From: Pantoea sp. Ep11b
Lineage (GTDB): Bacteria; Pseudomonadota; Gammaproteobacteria; Enterobacterales; Enterobacteriaceae
Length of the DNA: 64,000 nt
Assembly: GCF_040783975.1 (NCBI RefSeq)
Contig: NZ_CP160631.1
Coordinates: 2,232,001-2,296,000, forward strand
Direction of reading: 5' to 3'
Shown here: piece after piece, positions 1-10,310 of the stretch
Numbering within the stretch: the stretch's first letter is position 1
How the letters are laid out: each line of letters begins with the position of its first letter
Program-made: the position numbers and the translations under genes
Notes under the pieces: model-generated
The model's database searches: none
What the model was told of the DNA's origin: nothing
What the model saw: only the letters and a program-made list of their open reading frames with translations

Positions 1-362
1 ACATCAAGACGCCCAGCGCCGATCAGCTGATCATGAACCTCTCCGGCGGTAATCAGCAGAAAGCGATTCTGGGACGCTGGCTGTCGGAGGAGATGAAGGT
101 GATCCTGCTGGATGAGCCGACGCGCGGCATCGATGTCGGTGCCAAACATGAGATCTACAACCTGATTTATCAGCTGGCGAACCGGGGCATCGCGGTGCTG
201 TTCGCCTCCAGCGATTTACCGGAGGTGATGGGCCTGGCCGATCGCATTGTGGTGATGCGCGAAGGCGCCATCGCCGGTGAACTGCTGCACGACGACGCCA
301 CGGAGCAGCAGACGCTGAGCCTGGCGATGCCTAAAACCACTCAAGCGGCCGCCGTGGCCTGA
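1..362 (+). CDS. araG: L-arabinose ABC transporter ATPase AraG, C-terminal part
   Basis: The 5' end lies outside the window; the open frame runs from base 3 to the TGA at 360-362. It encodes the last ~119 residues of a sugar ABC ATPase. The second-cassette signature LSGGNQQK is visible, followed by the Walker B region [15 protein letters not shown] typical of the AraG/RbsA/MglA family, in which the second NBD carries a degenerate but recognisable motif set. It powers AraH-mediated L-arabinose uptake at the inner membrane. araH starts 12 bp downstream, so the two are co-transcribed. Assignment to AraG rather than RbsA or MglA rests on the neighbouring araH and araC. Confidence 0.93.
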   Translation, partial: IKTPSADQLIMNLSGGNQQKAILGRWLSEEMKVILLDEPTRGIDVGAKHEIYNLIYQLANRGIAVLFASSDLPEVMGLADRIVVMREGAIAGELLHDDATEQQTLSLAMPKTTQAAAVA

Positions 363-374
363 CAGGAGAGCATC

Positions 375-1358
375 ATGGCTTCATCCACGACCTCAAATAC
401 GCCGCAGCCTGCATCACGCGGCGGTCTGCAGTTAGGTCGCATCTGGGACAACTTCGGCATGCTGGTCGTTTTTGCGCTGCTGTTTATTGTCTGTGCGATC
501 TTTGTGCCGAACTTCGGCTCCTTTATCAATATGAAAGGCCTGGGGCTGGCGATGTCGATGTCCGGCATGGTCGCCTGCGGCATGCTCTTCTGCCTGGCGT
601 CCGGGGATTTTGACCTGTCGGTTGCCTCGGTCATCGCCTGCGCGGGCGTGGTCACCGCCGTGGTGATCAACATGACCGAAAGCCTCTGGATCGGCGTCGC
701 GGCCGGTCTGGTGCTGGGGATGATCACGGGCTTTATCAACGGCTTCGTGATTGCCCGGCTGAAGATCAACGCCCTGATCACCACGCTGGCGACCATGCAG
801 ATCGTACGCGGTCTGGCTTATATCTTCTCCGACGGTAAAGCGGTCGGCATCGAAGATGAGCGCTTTTTTGCGCTGGGCTTCGCTAACTGGCTGGGCGTAC
901 CGGCGCCGATCTGGCTGACCCTGGCGACGATGCTGATCTTCGGTTTCCTGCTCAACAAAACCACCTTTGGCCGCAATACGCTGGCGATCGGCGGCAATGA
1001 AGAGGCGGCGCGGCTGGCGGGCGTGCCGGTGGTGCGTACCCGCATCATCATCTTCATTCTCTCCGGTCTGGTGTCGGCGGCGGCGGGCATCATCCTGGCG
1101 TCACGCATGACCAGCGGCCAGCCGATGACCTCCATCGGCTATGAGCTGGTGGTGATCTCAGCCTGCGTGCTGGGCGGCGTGTCGCTGAAGGGGGGGATCG
1201 GCAAAATCTCCTATGTTGTGGCCGGGGTACTGATCCTGGGTACAGTTGAGAATGCGATGAATTTATTGAATATCTCGCCATTCTCACAGTATGTGGTGCG
1301 CGGTCTGATACTGTTAGCTGCGGTGATATTTGACCGTTACAAACAGAAAAAAGCCTGA
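375..1358 (+). CDS. araH: L-arabinose ABC transporter permease AraH
   Basis: 327 residues, close to the 328 of E. coli AraH, and recognisably the same protein from end to end (for example [20 protein letters not shown] and [15 protein letters not shown]). It is a polytopic inner-membrane permease of the BPD_transp_2 family with roughly 8-10 hydrophobic segments and the EEAARLAG cytoplasmic loop that contacts the ATPase. A Shine-Dalgarno sequence (AGGAGAG) precedes the ATG. It is the last transporter gene of an araFGH-type operon; araF would lie upstream of the window. Confidence 0.96.
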   Translation: MASSTTSNTPQPASRGGLQLGRIWDNFGMLVVFALLFIVCAIFVPNFGSFINMKGLGLAMSMSGMVACGMLFCLASGDFDLSVASVIACAGVVTAVVINMTESLWIGVAAGLVLGMITGFINGFVIARLKINALITTLATMQIVRGLAYIFSDGKAVGIEDERFFALGFANWLGVPAPIWLTLATMLIFGFLLNKTTFGRNTLAIGGNEEAARLAGVPVVRTRIIIFILSGLVSAAAGIILASRMTSGQPMTSIGYELVVISACVLGGVSLKGGIGKISYVVAGVLILGTVENAMNLLNISPFSQYVVRGLILLAAVIFDRYKQKKA

Positions 1359-1434
1359 TTGCGCGAGTCGTTGGCCCGCAGATGCAGCCGCCTCTGCGGG
1401 CTATCCGGACAATAACAGACTGAGTGAGGACGCT

Positions 1435-2352
1435 ATGTATCACCGTGAATTACCGGCCGAACAGCAAAACCCCTTGTTGCCGGGCTATTCATTTAATGCC
1501 TGGCTGGTGGCGGGGCTGACCCCGATTACCGCCGATGGTCCGCTCGATTTCTTTATCGATCGCCCGCACGGCATGAAAGGTTACATTCTGAATCTCACCA
1601 TTAAAGGTAAGGGGCGGGTATTCGACGGTGAGCGGGCATTCGACTGTGAACCGGGTGAACTGCTGCTGTTCCAGCCAAAAACCGCCCATTACTATGGCCG
1701 CGCGCCGGACAGCCCGCAGTGGTTTCACCGCTGGGTCTATTTCCGTCCGCGTGCCTACTGGCAGGACTGGCTGCGCTGGCAGGATGAGCAGGAGGGCGTC
1801 GGACGCCTGCTGCTGCCGGAGTCGCTGCGCGGCGAATTTGATCGCCTGTTTGCCAGTATCGAACAGACCCATAACTCGGGCCGCCGCTTCGCGGAAGAGC
1901 TGGCGATGAACCTGCTGGAACGGCTGCTGCTGCGCGCCGTTGAGGAAGATCCGCGCAGTCATCAGCTGATCCGCGATCCCCGCGTTATCGAAGCCTGTCA
2001 GTATGTCACCAATCATCTCGCCAGCGAGGTCAGAATCGAGGAGGTGGCGCGCCACGTCTGTCTGTCACCGTCACGGCTGGCGCACCTCTTCCGCGAGCAG
2101 ATGGGGGTTAACCTGCTGCGCTGGCGGGAAGATCAGCGGGTGATCCGTGCCAAACTGCTGCTGCAGACCACCCAGGAACCGATTGCTTCGGTCGGACGTG
2201 AAGTGGGCTACGACGACCAGCTCTACTTTTCACGGGTGTTCCGTAAGCGGGTCGGCGTCAGCCCCAGTGACTTCCGCCGCCGTAATCAGGATGCCCATGA
2301 CAGCCTCGCGGCGCAGACCGCCTGGCCTTTAGCGCGGAGTGCTATCTCTTAG
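1435..2352 (+). CDS. araC: Arabinose operon regulator AraC
   Basis: 305 residues starting at ATG 1435; a longer open frame upstream (from 1330) lacks similarity and overlaps araH. The N-terminal cupin-type arabinose-binding and dimerisation domain contains [18 protein letters not shown] and [17 protein letters not shown], nearly as in E. coli AraC. The C-terminal two-helix-turn-helix domain (about 195-295) contains [18 protein letters not shown] and [14 protein letters not shown]. Here araC sits 76 bp behind araH on the same strand. E. coli has it divergent from araBAD, so local readthrough and auto-control may differ. Confidence 0.95.
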   Translation: MYHRELPAEQQNPLLPGYSFNAWLVAGLTPITADGPLDFFIDRPHGMKGYILNLTIKGKGRVFDGERAFDCEPGELLLFQPKTAHYYGRAPDSPQWFHRWVYFRPRAYWQDWLRWQDEQEGVGRLLLPESLRGEFDRLFASIEQTHNSGRRFAEELAMNLLERLLLRAVEEDPRSHQLIRDPRVIEACQYVTNHLASEVRIEEVARHVCLSPSRLAHLFREQMGVNLLRWREDQRVIRAKLLLQTTQEPIASVGREVGYDDQLYFSRVFRKRVGVSPSDFRRRNQDAHDSLAAQTAWPLARSAIS

Positions 2353-2568
2353 TTTTTTCGGGAAATTCCTCCTTGTCCGCACCGGGTTGATCGTCTTAAA
2401 TCAATAGCGACTAAATACCTGATCCCTCTGGTAGGTCCCGACGCCAGTCCGAAACCGCGCAGTACGCTTCCTCGTCACGGACATCTGTCGGTGCAGGGCG
2501 TGCACTGCCTGTGCCCGGACTGGCTGTCATCATCTCACCAGATGGGCCTGGCTCTGAGAGGAAGCAAA

Positions 2569-3615
2569 ATGAGCGATAAATTACGTGTTGGTCTGATCGG
2601 CTACGGTTTTGCCAGTAAAACGTTTCATGCCCCGCTGATTGCGGGAACGCCGGACGTGGAGCTGGCCGCGATTTCCAGTAGCGACGCCAGCAAAGTCCAC
2701 GCCGACTGGCCTGGCGTTCAGGTGGTGGCCGATCCCCAGGCGCTGCTGGATGACCCGACGCTGCAGCTGATTGTGATTCCTACCCCCAATGATACGCACT
2801 TCCCGCTGGCTAAAGCGGCACTGAATGCCGGGAAGCATGTGGTTGTCGATAAGCCGTTCACCGTGACGTTGTCACAGGCTCGCGAGCTGGATGCGCTGGC
2901 AAAAGCGAATGGGCTGCTGCTTTCCGTGTTTCATAACCGCCGCTGGGACAGCGACTTCCTGACCCTGAAATCGCTGCTGGAGGCGGGTACGCTGGGCGAG
3001 GTGCGCTATTTTGAGTCGCACTTTGACCGCTTCCGTCCGGAGGTCCGCAATCGCTGGCGTGAGATGAAGGGCGCGGGCAGTGGCATCTGGTATGACCTGG
3101 GGCCGCATCTGCTGGACCAGGCGCTGCAGCTGTTTGGCCCGCCGGTTGCCATCAATGTCGATCTGGCCGAGATGCGGCCGGGCGCGCAGACTACGGACTA
3201 TTTCCACGCCACGCTGACCTATCCACAGCGCCGTGTGGTGCTGCATGCCAGTATGCTGGTGGCGGCGGAGTCTGCCCGCTATACGGTGCACGGCACGCGC
3301 GGCAGCTACATCAAATATGGGCTGGACCCGCAGGAAGATCGCCTGAAGTCGGGTGACTTCCCGCCGCAGGCGGACTGGGGCTACGACATGCGCGATGGCA
3401 TCCTGACGCTGGTTGAGGGCGATGACCTGAAAGAAACCACGCAGCTGACGCAGCCAGGTAACTATCCGGCTTACTACGCGGCGGTGCGGGAGGCGATCGC
3501 CGGACGGGGCAACAACCCGGTTACGGCGGAAGAGGCGATTCAGGTGATGGAGCTGATCGAACTGGGTCTGCAATCCGCCGGGAAGCGCCAGACGATGTCG
3601 CTGAAGCGCGTCTGA
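2569..3615 (+). CDS. ydgJ: Gfo/Idh/MocA-family NAD(P) oxidoreductase, YdgJ-like
   Basis: 348 residues from ATG 2569, chosen because GAGAGGAAGC sits just upstream and the protein then opens directly with the Rossmann strand LRVGLIGYGFASKTFHAPL. The GxGxxS/G-type nucleotide site (about 9-15), the conserved Lys-Pro of the MocA family in VVDKPFTV (about 92-99), and the C-terminal alpha/beta domain with GSGIWYDLGPHLLDQ are visible. E. coli ydgJ (346 aa) also adjoins add. The substrate is unknown; a sugar, inositol or related polyol is typical of the family. It converges on add, and a strong terminator separates them. Confidence 0.85.
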   Translation: MSDKLRVGLIGYGFASKTFHAPLIAGTPDVELAAISSSDASKVHADWPGVQVVADPQALLDDPTLQLIVIPTPNDTHFPLAKAALNAGKHVVVDKPFTVTLSQARELDALAKANGLLLSVFHNRRWDSDFLTLKSLLEAGTLGEVRYFESHFDRFRPEVRNRWREMKGAGSGIWYDLGPHLLDQALQLFGPPVAINVDLAEMRPGAQTTDYFHATLTYPQRRVVLHASMLVAAESARYTVHGTRGSYIKYGLDPQEDRLKSGDFPPQADWGYDMRDGILTLVEGDDLKETTQLTQPGNYPAYYAAVREAIAGRGNNPVTAEEAIQVMELIELGLQSAGKRQTMSLKRV

Positions 3616-3639
3616 TCGTCGGGAAAAGACAGAAAGCAG

Positions 3640-3669
3640 AACGGGCCGGCTATCCGGCCCGTTTTTTTT
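3640..3669. terminator. Rho-independent terminator between ydgJ and add
   Basis: A 10-bp stem (AACGGGCCGG / CCGGCCCGTT) with a 4-nt loop is followed by eight T on the plus strand. On the minus strand the pyrimidine tail is short, so it mainly terminates ydgJ and may also serve the convergent add. Confidence 0.85.
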
Positions 3670-3680
3670 GCGCGCGGGGA

Positions 3681-4676
3681 TTACCGGACGCGGGCGCGAA
3701 TCGCCGCTTTCTCTGCTTCGCTGAGGAAGGCGATGGTCAGGCCATTTTCCTGCGCCTGCCGGATCTGCGCGGCGCTCAGGCCCGCCGCTGGCGCGGCGTG
3801 ATGATACTCATGGGCCAGCTCAATGCCCTGAACCGCCGGATCGTCGGTGTTGATGGTTGCCAGAATGCCGTGCTCAAGGAAGCTCTTCAGCGGATGCTGC
3901 GCCAGCGACGGCACGGTGCTGGTCTGGATGTTGGAGGTCAGGCAGGATTCGATGCCAATGCGATGCTCCGCCAGGAAGTCCATCAGCGCCCGATCCTCAA
4001 TCGCTTTGACGCCGTGACCGATACGTTCCGCACCCAGTTCACGAATCGCCTGCCAGATGCTCTCCGGGCCGGCGGCTTCGCCCGCATGCACGGTCACGCG
4101 GAAGCCCGCGTCGCGCGCCCGCGTGAAGTGGCTCAGGAATTCACTGCCGGGGAAGCCCAGCTCGTCACCCGCCAGATCGACTGCGGTAATGTGATCGCGA
4201 TGCGCCAGTAATCCCTCCAGCTCGTTGAGGCAGGCCTCTTCACCGAAGGTACGGCTCATGATCCCGATCAGGCGCACGTCGATATCGTGCTGCTGACGAC
4301 CGGCACGCACACCGTCGATCACCGCTTCCACCACACCGGCGATCGGCAGATTGTGGGTCATCGCCATATAACCGGGGGAAAAACGGAGTTCAGCGTAGTG
4401 AATGCCAGCGCGGGAGGCATCTTCGACATTCTCACGCGCGATGCGGCGGCAGGCATCAAGATCGCCCAGCACTTTTACGCCCCAGTCGAGCTTCTGCAGA
4501 AAGCTCACGAGGTCAGGTTCGTTCTGGCCCACCTGAACGTGCGGACGCAGCGTTTCCAGCGTGGAAGCGGGCAGGTCAAGGTTAAACTGGCGGCCTAATT
4601 CAAGGATGGTCTGTGCACGGATGTTGCCATCAAGGTGGCGATGAATATCAGTCAGGGGAATTTCAGAATCGATCAT
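3681..4676 (-). CDS. add: Adenosine deaminase
   Basis: 331 residues (E. coli Add 333). It hydrolyses adenosine and deoxyadenosine to (deoxy)inosine in purine salvage. The metal-binding His pair is in DIHRHLDGN (residues 12 and 14), the zinc-ligand and catalytic region is [12 protein letters not shown], followed by RIGHGVKAI, and the metal-ligand Asp is in [18 protein letters not shown]-like -10 box lies on the minus strand at about 4712-4717 upstream. The order ydgJ-add is conserved with E. coli, with the two genes convergent here. Confidence 0.95.
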   Translation of the reverse strand: MIDSEIPLTDIHRHLDGNIRAQTILELGRQFNLDLPASTLETLRPHVQVGQNEPDLVSFLQKLDWGVKVLGDLDACRRIARENVEDASRAGIHYAELRFSPGYMAMTHNLPIAGVVEAVIDGVRAGRQQHDIDVRLIGIMSRTFGEEACLNELEGLLAHRDHITAVDLAGDELGFPGSEFLSHFTRARDAGFRVTVHAGEAAGPESIWQAIRELGAERIGHGVKAIEDRALMDFLAEHRIGIESCLTSNIQTSTVPSLAQHPLKSFLEHGILATINTDDPAVQGIELAHEYHHAAPAAGLSAAQIRQAQENGLTIAFLSEAEKAAIRARVR

Positions 4677-4824
4677 GGTGCACTCGCTCAGTTGTCAGTG
4701 AAGTGCAGAGCATTATAAAAATATCATGCGCAACAGCGCCAGTTATTTGCGCAAACGGCGTCGCCGGATGCTGCATAATTACCCATAACCCGGATGAAAT
4801 ACCCGATCCGGCCGTTCCGGCGAT

Positions 4825-4848
4825 AAAAAAGGCGGCCCGAAGGCCGCC
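4825..4848 (-). terminator. Terminator downstream of ydgA
   Basis: On the minus strand a GGCGGCC / GGCCGCC stem with a 4-nt loop is followed by six T (the A run at 4825-4830 on the plus strand). It sits 19 bp after the ydgA stop codon. Confidence 0.8.
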
Positions 4849-4866
4849 CTGATGCGATAAAACCTG

Positions 4867-6366
4867 TTACTGCGGCATTCCTTCGCTGGTCGGCATACCC
4901 AGCATGTAGCGGGACAAAAACTGCTCCAGCGTCATCTTGTCGCCATTCATATTGACCTGACCATTGGCGTACTGCAGGCTGGTGACGATGTTGTTATCCT
5001 GCTGCTGCGTCAGGCGGAACATCTGACCCATCGCCGCCAGACCTTTCACCTGCTGGTCGGCCAGTTTCTGTGCGTCGTCCGCCTGATAGCCCTCGGCCAG
5101 ACCCACTTTATGCATGGTTTCGGTCGCCATCGGCATATTGATTGTCAGCTTGCTGTCCAGCGACTTCAGAACCCGATCCACCATGGCGCTCAGGCTCTGC
5201 GCTTCGCCGGTCACCAGTGAAGGATCGTTGAAGTTAGCGGTCAGGTTAAAGGTGCTTTCCCCTTTATCGTTCTTCCAGCTCAGCGGCGCAATGCTGAGTG
5301 AGGGCGAACCTTTCAGCAGCATCGGCAGGTTGTTCATCAGGATCTCATGCACGCCCGCCTGATAGCGGATCGGGTCGTCTGCCAGGCCTGGCTGATTCTG
5401 CAGCGCCTGCATCTGCGCGTTGTAGCGATCGGAGAAGGCTTTTACCGCCTGGGCGTCAAACTGTGACAGTTTCATCTTCAGCGCCGCCTGGCCAAAGTCC
5501 TGCTTCTGCAGCTGAACGCTTTCCACCTGATAGTCGATATTGCCGCCAATCTTACCCGCGCTGTTATCGAACGAGGAGGTGCCTTTCATGTTGTGCAGCG
5601 TCAGGGCGTCCTGACCATTGATGCTGGCATTGACCTTCTCAATATTCACCGACTGATCGCCAATCCGTACGCCTTCCGGGCTGAGATGGGTGTTACCGCT
5701 CAGCTTCAGACCGTTAAGGGTGAACAGCACCGGCTGGCCCATCTCATTTTTACTGGTCAGCGCCAGGCTATCGACATCGCTGTCGAGCGACACTTTGTCG
5801 CCTTTGTTGTCCGCGCTGACGTTGAAGGTCCCGCCATTGGTCGCCAGGCGTTCGCCGCTTTGTGCGTTCTGATAATCGATGGGCAGGATGCGCAGCGCCG
5901 TATCGGTCGCACCGCTGTAACCAATGCGGGTATCCGCGTTGATCAGGGATTTATTTCCGGTCAGCTCAAACAGCTTCTTCACCGCATCGGTGTTGGCCAG
6001 TTCGGTATGGACCGAGGCCATGCTCGGGATAAGATTGAAATGCTTCAGCTGGGCAAACGGGAAGGGGCCGTGGTCGATGGTTTCATTCAGAATGAGGCTC
6101 TGGCCAGGCTTGAGCAGCGGATTATCTTCCGTCTGTGAGCTGGCCTGAATCACCAGATTCACTTTACTGCTGAACACGCCGCGCTGGTAATCCTGATAGC
6201 TGATCTTCAGTCGGCTGTTGGGGGCATAAGCATTGAGCTGCGCGTTGGCATTCTGGACCAGCTGATCCCTGTGGCTTTCAATCTGTTTGCCCGTGAACCA
6301 TGCCGCGCCAGTCCAGATTACACCCAGTGCGATGATGACACCTACGGCAACATTGGTCTTTTTCAT
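4867..6366 (-). CDS. ydgA: YdgA family (DUF945) membrane-anchored protein
   Basis: 499 residues (E. coli YdgA 502). One N-terminal hydrophobic segment (NVAVGVIIALGVIWTGAAWF, about 4-23) acts as an uncleaved anchor or signal; the rest is a periplasmic, repeat-rich beta domain with GPFPF and SKVNL-type strands typical of DUF945. The exact biochemical function is not established. Gene order ydgA-manA-fumC-tus matches E. coli, which supports orthology. It lies downstream of manA on the same strand with a 132-bp gap. Confidence 0.9.
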   Translation of the reverse strand: MKKTNVAVGVIIALGVIWTGAAWFTGKQIESHRDQLVQNANAQLNAYAPNSRLKISYQDYQRGVFSSKVNLVIQASSQTEDNPLLKPGQSLILNETIDHGPFPFAQLKHFNLIPSMASVHTELANTDAVKKLFELTGNKSLINADTRIGYSGATDTALRILPIDYQNAQSGERLATNGGTFNVSADNKGDKVSLDSDVDSLALTSKNEMGQPVLFTLNGLKLSGNTHLSPEGVRIGDQSVNIEKVNASINGQDALTLHNMKGTSSFDNSAGKIGGNIDYQVESVQLQKQDFGQAALKMKLSQFDAQAVKAFSDRYNAQMQALQNQPGLADDPIRYQAGVHEILMNNLPMLLKGSPSLSIAPLSWKNDKGESTFNLTANFNDPSLVTGEAQSLSAMVDRVLKSLDSKLTINMPMATETMHKVGLAEGYQADDAQKLADQQVKGLAAMGQMFRLTQQQDNNIVTSLQYANGQVNMNGDKMTLEQFLSRYMLGMPTSEGMPQ

Positions 6367-6498
6367 TGCTGATTCGTCCTTATCCTTGAGTCCGCTTACG
6401 CCGCAGGTTTGCCCTGACGACCGAAGAAAAACGCCCGCAGGCGCTGAAACGCTAATAGGTTGAAATAATAGCAGTTAACCGGCCCTTCGTCAGCCGGT

Positions 6499-7673
6499 TC
6501 ACCCTAAGTCGTTAAAGACCCGTGCCAGACGGCCCGTTCCGGCCACCGACACCGGCGATTCACAGGCGGGAATAAAGCAGGACTCACCGGGCTTCAGCGA
6601 CAGCTGCTCATGACCTCTGATAATCATCGCCTGCCCCTCAATGCAGAACAGCACGGCGGCGCTCTGCTGCGCCAGCGATTGGGGTGCGGCGCTGAGCGTG
6701 TGAATGGCAAAGGCAAAATCCTCTACCGGAACCGGATAGCGCAGAGCGTGGCTCTGTTGCGTCGGTGCAATCAGTAACTCGCTGGCGGGTTTCTCTGCGA
6801 ACGTCAGGTTCGCCATCAGCTCATCGACATCAATATATTTCGGGGTTAACCCGGCCCGCAGCACGTTATCGGAGTTGGCCATCACCTCCAGCGCCACGCC
6901 TTTCAGATAGGCATGCGGCGTTTCCGCCCGGAGGAACATCGCCTCGCCCGGTTGCAGCGTCCTCACATTCAGTAATAGCGGTGAAAAAAGGCCACAGTCG
7001 TCCGGATAGTCTGCCGCGATGGCGCGGATAGTCCGCCACGGCTCACTCTGCTGCACACTCAGCACCGATTTCAGGACGCCCAGTGCCCGCGATTTCGCCT
7101 CACCCTCCAGCGAGAGCAGAGCAGGGAAGAGCACGGCCAGCGTCTTAAGATCGGGGTGTTGCAGAAAATGGGCAATCTGCGGATGCGCACCTGCGACCGG
7201 CTCCAGTAGCGACACCATCTCCGTCAGCGTCCGGAAACCGTTCATCGCCTGAAAAGGGGTCAGCGCGAAGAGCAGCTCCGGCTTATGGTTATCATCCTTA
7301 TAGTTGCGCTCCGGGGCGCCGGGGGGATCCCTGCCGCATTTTCACGGGCAAAGCCGGCCTCGGCTGCGGGTTTGCTGGGATGAACCTGAATGGAGAGAGG
7401 CCGATCGGCAGAGAGGACTTTGAAGAGAAAGGGCAGTTCACCAAAACGCCGGGCAACGCTTTCACCCAGCATGGCGACAGGATCGGCCGCGATGACCTCA
7501 CGCAGCGACCGCTGACGACCCCGATCAGAGACGGTAGAAGGGCTTTTCGGGTGCGCCCCCATCCAGAGTTCCGCCATCGGCAGGCCCTGCGGGTTGGCAA
7601 TGCCATAGAGCCGGGTTAACGCCGTCTGGCTGCCCCAGGCATAATTTTGCAGCGAGTTGTTCATTTTGTGCAT
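6499..7673 (-). pseudogene. manA: Mannose-6-phosphate isomerase, frameshifted
   Basis: ManA interconverts mannose-6-P and fructose-6-P, feeding GDP-mannose synthesis. The N-terminal part (from ATG 7673, behind GGGAG) contains QNYAWGSQTALTRLYG, AELWMGAHPKS and LSIQVHPSKP with metal-binding Gln/His. The C-terminal part is an open frame from 7245 carrying ALEVMANSDNVLRAGLTPK. The frame breaks at the G6 run at 7321-7326. Adding one base there restores GIP-x4-ERNYKDDNHKPELLF and a 391-residue protein, exactly the E. coli length. Everything else is conserved, so this is either a very recent null allele or a homopolymer sequencing error. Confidence 0.9.
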
Positions 7674-7864
7674 CACGAACTCCCGGGTCACGAAAATTAT
7701 GGTCGTTATTAAAGCAGAAACTGTCGTTAAAAATAGCGACCCGGTCCCAAACGGCGCTAAGCTCTGATAATGTTAAATTATTGTGTATTGCGATCCGGTG
7801 TACCCTGGACGATCGCCAGACCAGGTGCACATTCTTTTAAATACAAGGTGAAGGAGATGTATTC

Positions 7865-9262
7865 ATGGCAGCCAACCGCATTGAGAAAGATTCAATGGGC
7901 CCCATCGACGTACCGGCAGACAAACTGTGGGGCGCGCAGACGCAGCGCTCACTGGAGCACTTCCGCATCTCAACCGAAAAAATGCCGACCGCGCTGGTGC
8001 ATGCCCTGGCGCTGACCAAACGGGCGGCGGCCAGCGTCAACCGCGATCTGGGCCTGCTGCCCGCTGAGCGTGCCGATGCGATTGTCCGCGCGGCGGATGA
8101 GGTGCTGGCTGACCAGCATGCGGATGAATTTCCGCTGGCGGTCTGGCAGACCGGTTCCGGTACGCAGACCAACATGAATATGAATGAAGTGCTGGCTAAC
8201 CGCGCCAGTGAACTGCTGGGCGGCGAGCGCGGCATGTCGCGGCTGGTTCATCCCAACGACGATGTGAACAAGAGCCAGAGCTCCAACGACGTCTTCCCGA
8301 CTGCCATGCATGTGGCCGCCGTCATCGCCCTGCGCGAACAGCTGATCCCGCAGATTCAGGTGCTGAAACAGACCCTGAGCCAGAAGTCCGACGCCTTTAA
8401 AGATATCGTCAAGATTGGCCGTACCCATCTGCAGGATGCCACGCCGCTGACGCTGGGGCAGGAGATCTCCGGCTGGGTGGCGATGCTGGAGCATAACCTG
8501 AAGCATATTGAGCAGAGCATTCCGCACGTAGCGGAGCTGGCGCTGGGCGGCACCGCCGTTGGCACCGGCCTGAACACCCATCCGGAATATGCGGTACGGG
8601 TGGCGGCGGCGCTGGCCGATCTGACGAAGCAGCCGTTCGTCACGGCACCGAACAAGTTCGAGGCGCTGGCGACCTGCGATGCGCTGGTCCACGCACATGG
8701 CGCGCTGAAAGGGCTGGCCGCCTCGCTGATGAAAATCGCTAACGACGTGCGCTGGCTCTCATCCGGCCCGCGCTGCGGCATCGGCGAAATTGCGATCCCG
8801 GAAAATGAACCGGGCAGCTCGATCATGCCAGGCAAGGTCAATCCGACCCAGTGTGAAGCGATGACCATGCTCTGCTGTCAGGTAATGGGAAATGATGTGG
8901 CGATCAACATGGGCGGCGCGTCCGGTAACTTCGAGCTTAACGTCTTCCGTCCGATGATCATCCATAACTTCCTGCAGTCGGTGCGCCTGCTGGCAGATGG
9001 CATGGACAGCTTCAACCATCACTGCGCGGTCGGCATTGAGCCGGTGCGCGAGCGCATCGATCAGCTGCTGAATGAGTCGCTGATGCTGGTGACGGCGCTG
9101 AATACCCATATTGGCTATGACAAAGCCGCAGAAATTGCCAAAAAGGCGCACAAAGAGGGGCTGACGCTGAAAGGCTCGGCGCTGAAGCTGGGCTACCTGA
9201 CCGAAGAGGAGTTTGATGCCTGGGTCCGGCCGGAAGAGATGGTCGGCAGCATGAAGTCGTAA
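7865..9262 (+). CDS. fumC: Class II fumarate hydratase FumC
   Basis: 465 residues (E. coli FumC 467). This iron-independent tetrameric fumarase converts fumarate and malate in the TCA cycle. The fumarase/aspartase signature [13 protein letters not shown] is present at about 318-330; [14 protein letters not shown] and [16 protein letters not shown] form the other conserved active-site blocks. AAGGAGAT precedes the start. It is divergent from manA with a ~190-bp intergenic region. E. coli has fumA between manA and fumC; fumA is absent here, so fumC has its own promoter. Confidence 0.96.
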   Translation: MAANRIEKDSMGPIDVPADKLWGAQTQRSLEHFRISTEKMPTALVHALALTKRAAASVNRDLGLLPAERADAIVRAADEVLADQHADEFPLAVWQTGSGTQTNMNMNEVLANRASELLGGERGMSRLVHPNDDVNKSQSSNDVFPTAMHVAAVIALREQLIPQIQVLKQTLSQKSDAFKDIVKIGRTHLQDATPLTLGQEISGWVAMLEHNLKHIEQSIPHVAELALGGTAVGTGLNTHPEYAVRVAAALADLTKQPFVTAPNKFEALATCDALVHAHGALKGLAASLMKIANDVRWLSSGPRCGIGEIAIPENEPGSSIMPGKVNPTQCEAMTMLCCQVMGNDVAINMGGASGNFELNVFRPMIIHNFLQSVRLLADGMDSFNHHCAVGIEPVRERIDQLLNESLMLVTALNTHIGYDKAAEIAKKAHKEGLTLKGSALKLGYLTEEEFDAWVRPEEMVGSMKS

Positions 9263-9269
9263 GCGAGGT

Positions 9270-9295
9270 CAGAGGCCAGCGGAGTCTGGCCTCTG
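9270..9295. terminator. Hairpin between convergent fumC and tus
   Basis: A perfect 10-bp inverted repeat CAGAGGCCAG / CTGGCCTCTG with a 6-nt loop lies in the 35-bp gap between the two stop codons. There is no T tract, so it may act as a bidirectional 3' stabiliser or weak terminator. Confidence 0.5.
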
Positions 9296-9297
9296 CA

Positions 9298-10227
9298 TTA
9301 TATCGGGCAGTCCACCCACAGATGCAGTCTGGGGATCAGCAGATTCAGCGGTTCAGCGGCGGGCTTGTGACGATGGGTGATGTTATCCGCATCATAATTT
9401 AGTAACTCGCCGAGCACCGGCACCTGACTGCGGTCGCGGCAGATCACCAGAATGGGTGACGGGCACGCCAGCTGCGTCTGTTTTTGCTCATCGGCACGCC
9501 AGACGCGCGCTACCGGCTGGACTTTCACCGGACGTTTGATTTTGAGCCGTGCCGAGTCGGGCAGGGCGCGCACGCTGGCCAGCTCCTCCTGCACTTTTTC
9601 TGCCCACTGTTCGCGTGACCAGGGGGCCTGAGCGCGTCCCGCTTTCAGGCTTTTTTCCAGTTGGGCGATCACCTCTTCGCGTTTAAGATTCTTGATAATG
9701 TGTTTATTCGCCCAGCCGAAGCGCAGGCTGTCCGGTGCGCTGAGCAGGGTGATGGTGCGGTAGGCGTTCAGCGTGATTAACCCGCGCAGATGCTGGTGGA
9801 CGAACTCAAAGCGCGCTTCACTCGGCAGGCCCGACTCCACCGTAATCAGCTGCTCCAGCCGCGCTTTCAGCTGATTAATGACCGTTACCAGCGCACCGAT
9901 CTCCGCTTCCTGCGCCGCGTCGCACTCGATGCAGAGGGCGCCCGGCAAGCGCACGGCGGCCTTGGTGCTCAGCTGTTCAGACTGATGCTGCATAAACAGG
10001 CGGCAGTAGTGGTCCAGCGCCATCGTCAGCGCGCGCTCGCCGAGATGCTGTTCGACGGCAATCCGGGTAATTGCCTCATGTTCACGGCCTTTCACCACCG
10101 GCGGCAGGCTGAACACGCGGGCGATGAGCAGCGGCTGCGCTTCAATCTGCTGGCGCAGTTCGCCCAGCGCCAGTTCCAGGTCGTTGACACACTGATGCAT
10201 ATCAGCCACTAAGTCGTAGCGGGTCAT
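9298..10227 (-). CDS. tus: Replication terminus protein Tus
   Basis: 309 residues from ATG 10227, the same length as E. coli Tus. A longer frame from 10254 is rejected because GGAGG lies 5 nt before 10227 and the protein then begins MTRYDLV like E. coli MARYDLV. Conserved DNA-binding blocks are KAAVRLPGALC, ITLNAYRTITLL, RFGWANKHIIKNL, APWSREQW, LKIKRPVKVQPVARVW and GELLNYDADNITHRHKP. Tus binds Ter and arrests forks arriving at its non-permissive face. A Ter site lies 61 bp upstream of the start, as TerB does in E. coli, implying autorepression. Confidence 0.96.
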   Translation of the reverse strand: MTRYDLVADMHQCVNDLELALGELRQQIEAQPLLIARVFSLPPVVKGREHEAITRIAVEQHLGERALTMALDHYCRLFMQHQSEQLSTKAAVRLPGALCIECDAAQEAEIGALVTVINQLKARLEQLITVESGLPSEARFEFVHQHLRGLITLNAYRTITLLSAPDSLRFGWANKHIIKNLKREEVIAQLEKSLKAGRAQAPWSREQWAEKVQEELASVRALPDSARLKIKRPVKVQPVARVWRADEQKQTQLACPSPILVICRDRSQVPVLGELLNYDADNITHRHKPAAEPLNLLIPRLHLWVDCPI

Positions 10228-10237
10228 GTGAACCTCC

Positions 10238-10252
10238 ATAGTTACAACGTCC
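10238..10252 (-). promoter_or_regulatory. Second, degenerate Ter-like sequence in the tus leader
   Basis: Read on the minus strand the sequence is TGGACGTTGTAACTA, matching the E. coli Ter core AGTATGTTGTAACTA at 12 of 15 positions, including the G of the lock pair and the full GTTGTAACTA block. It lies just upstream of the tus Shine-Dalgarno and 50 bp from the full Ter site, in the same orientation. It may be a weak second Tus contact or chance similarity. Confidence 0.4.
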
Positions 10253-10287
10253 ACAATGTGGCAGAAGGCTGCCGGCGATGCAAGCCC

Positions 10288-10310
10288 TTTATAGTTACAA
10301 CATACTTTAG
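10288..10310 (-). promoter_or_regulatory. Replication terminator (Ter) site
   Basis: The minus-strand sequence contains AAGTATGTTGTAACTA, identical over 16 bases to the core of E. coli TerB. By analogy with E. coli, where the GC(6) lock pair marks the non-permissive face, this site should block forks coming from higher coordinates and moving leftward. It overlaps the likely tus promoter region. Confidence 0.93.

Noticed and set aside
4751..4766. PurR-box-like GCGCAAACGGCGTCGC upstream of add
   Set aside because: Only the left half fits the consensus; the right half does not.
7752..7778. dif-like sequence ending TAATGTTAAAT in the manA-fumC gap, attractive because the window is near a Ter site
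   Set aside because: The right half matches the XerD arm at 10 of 11 bases, but the left arm does not fit XerC, and enterobacterial dif sites are nearly invariant.
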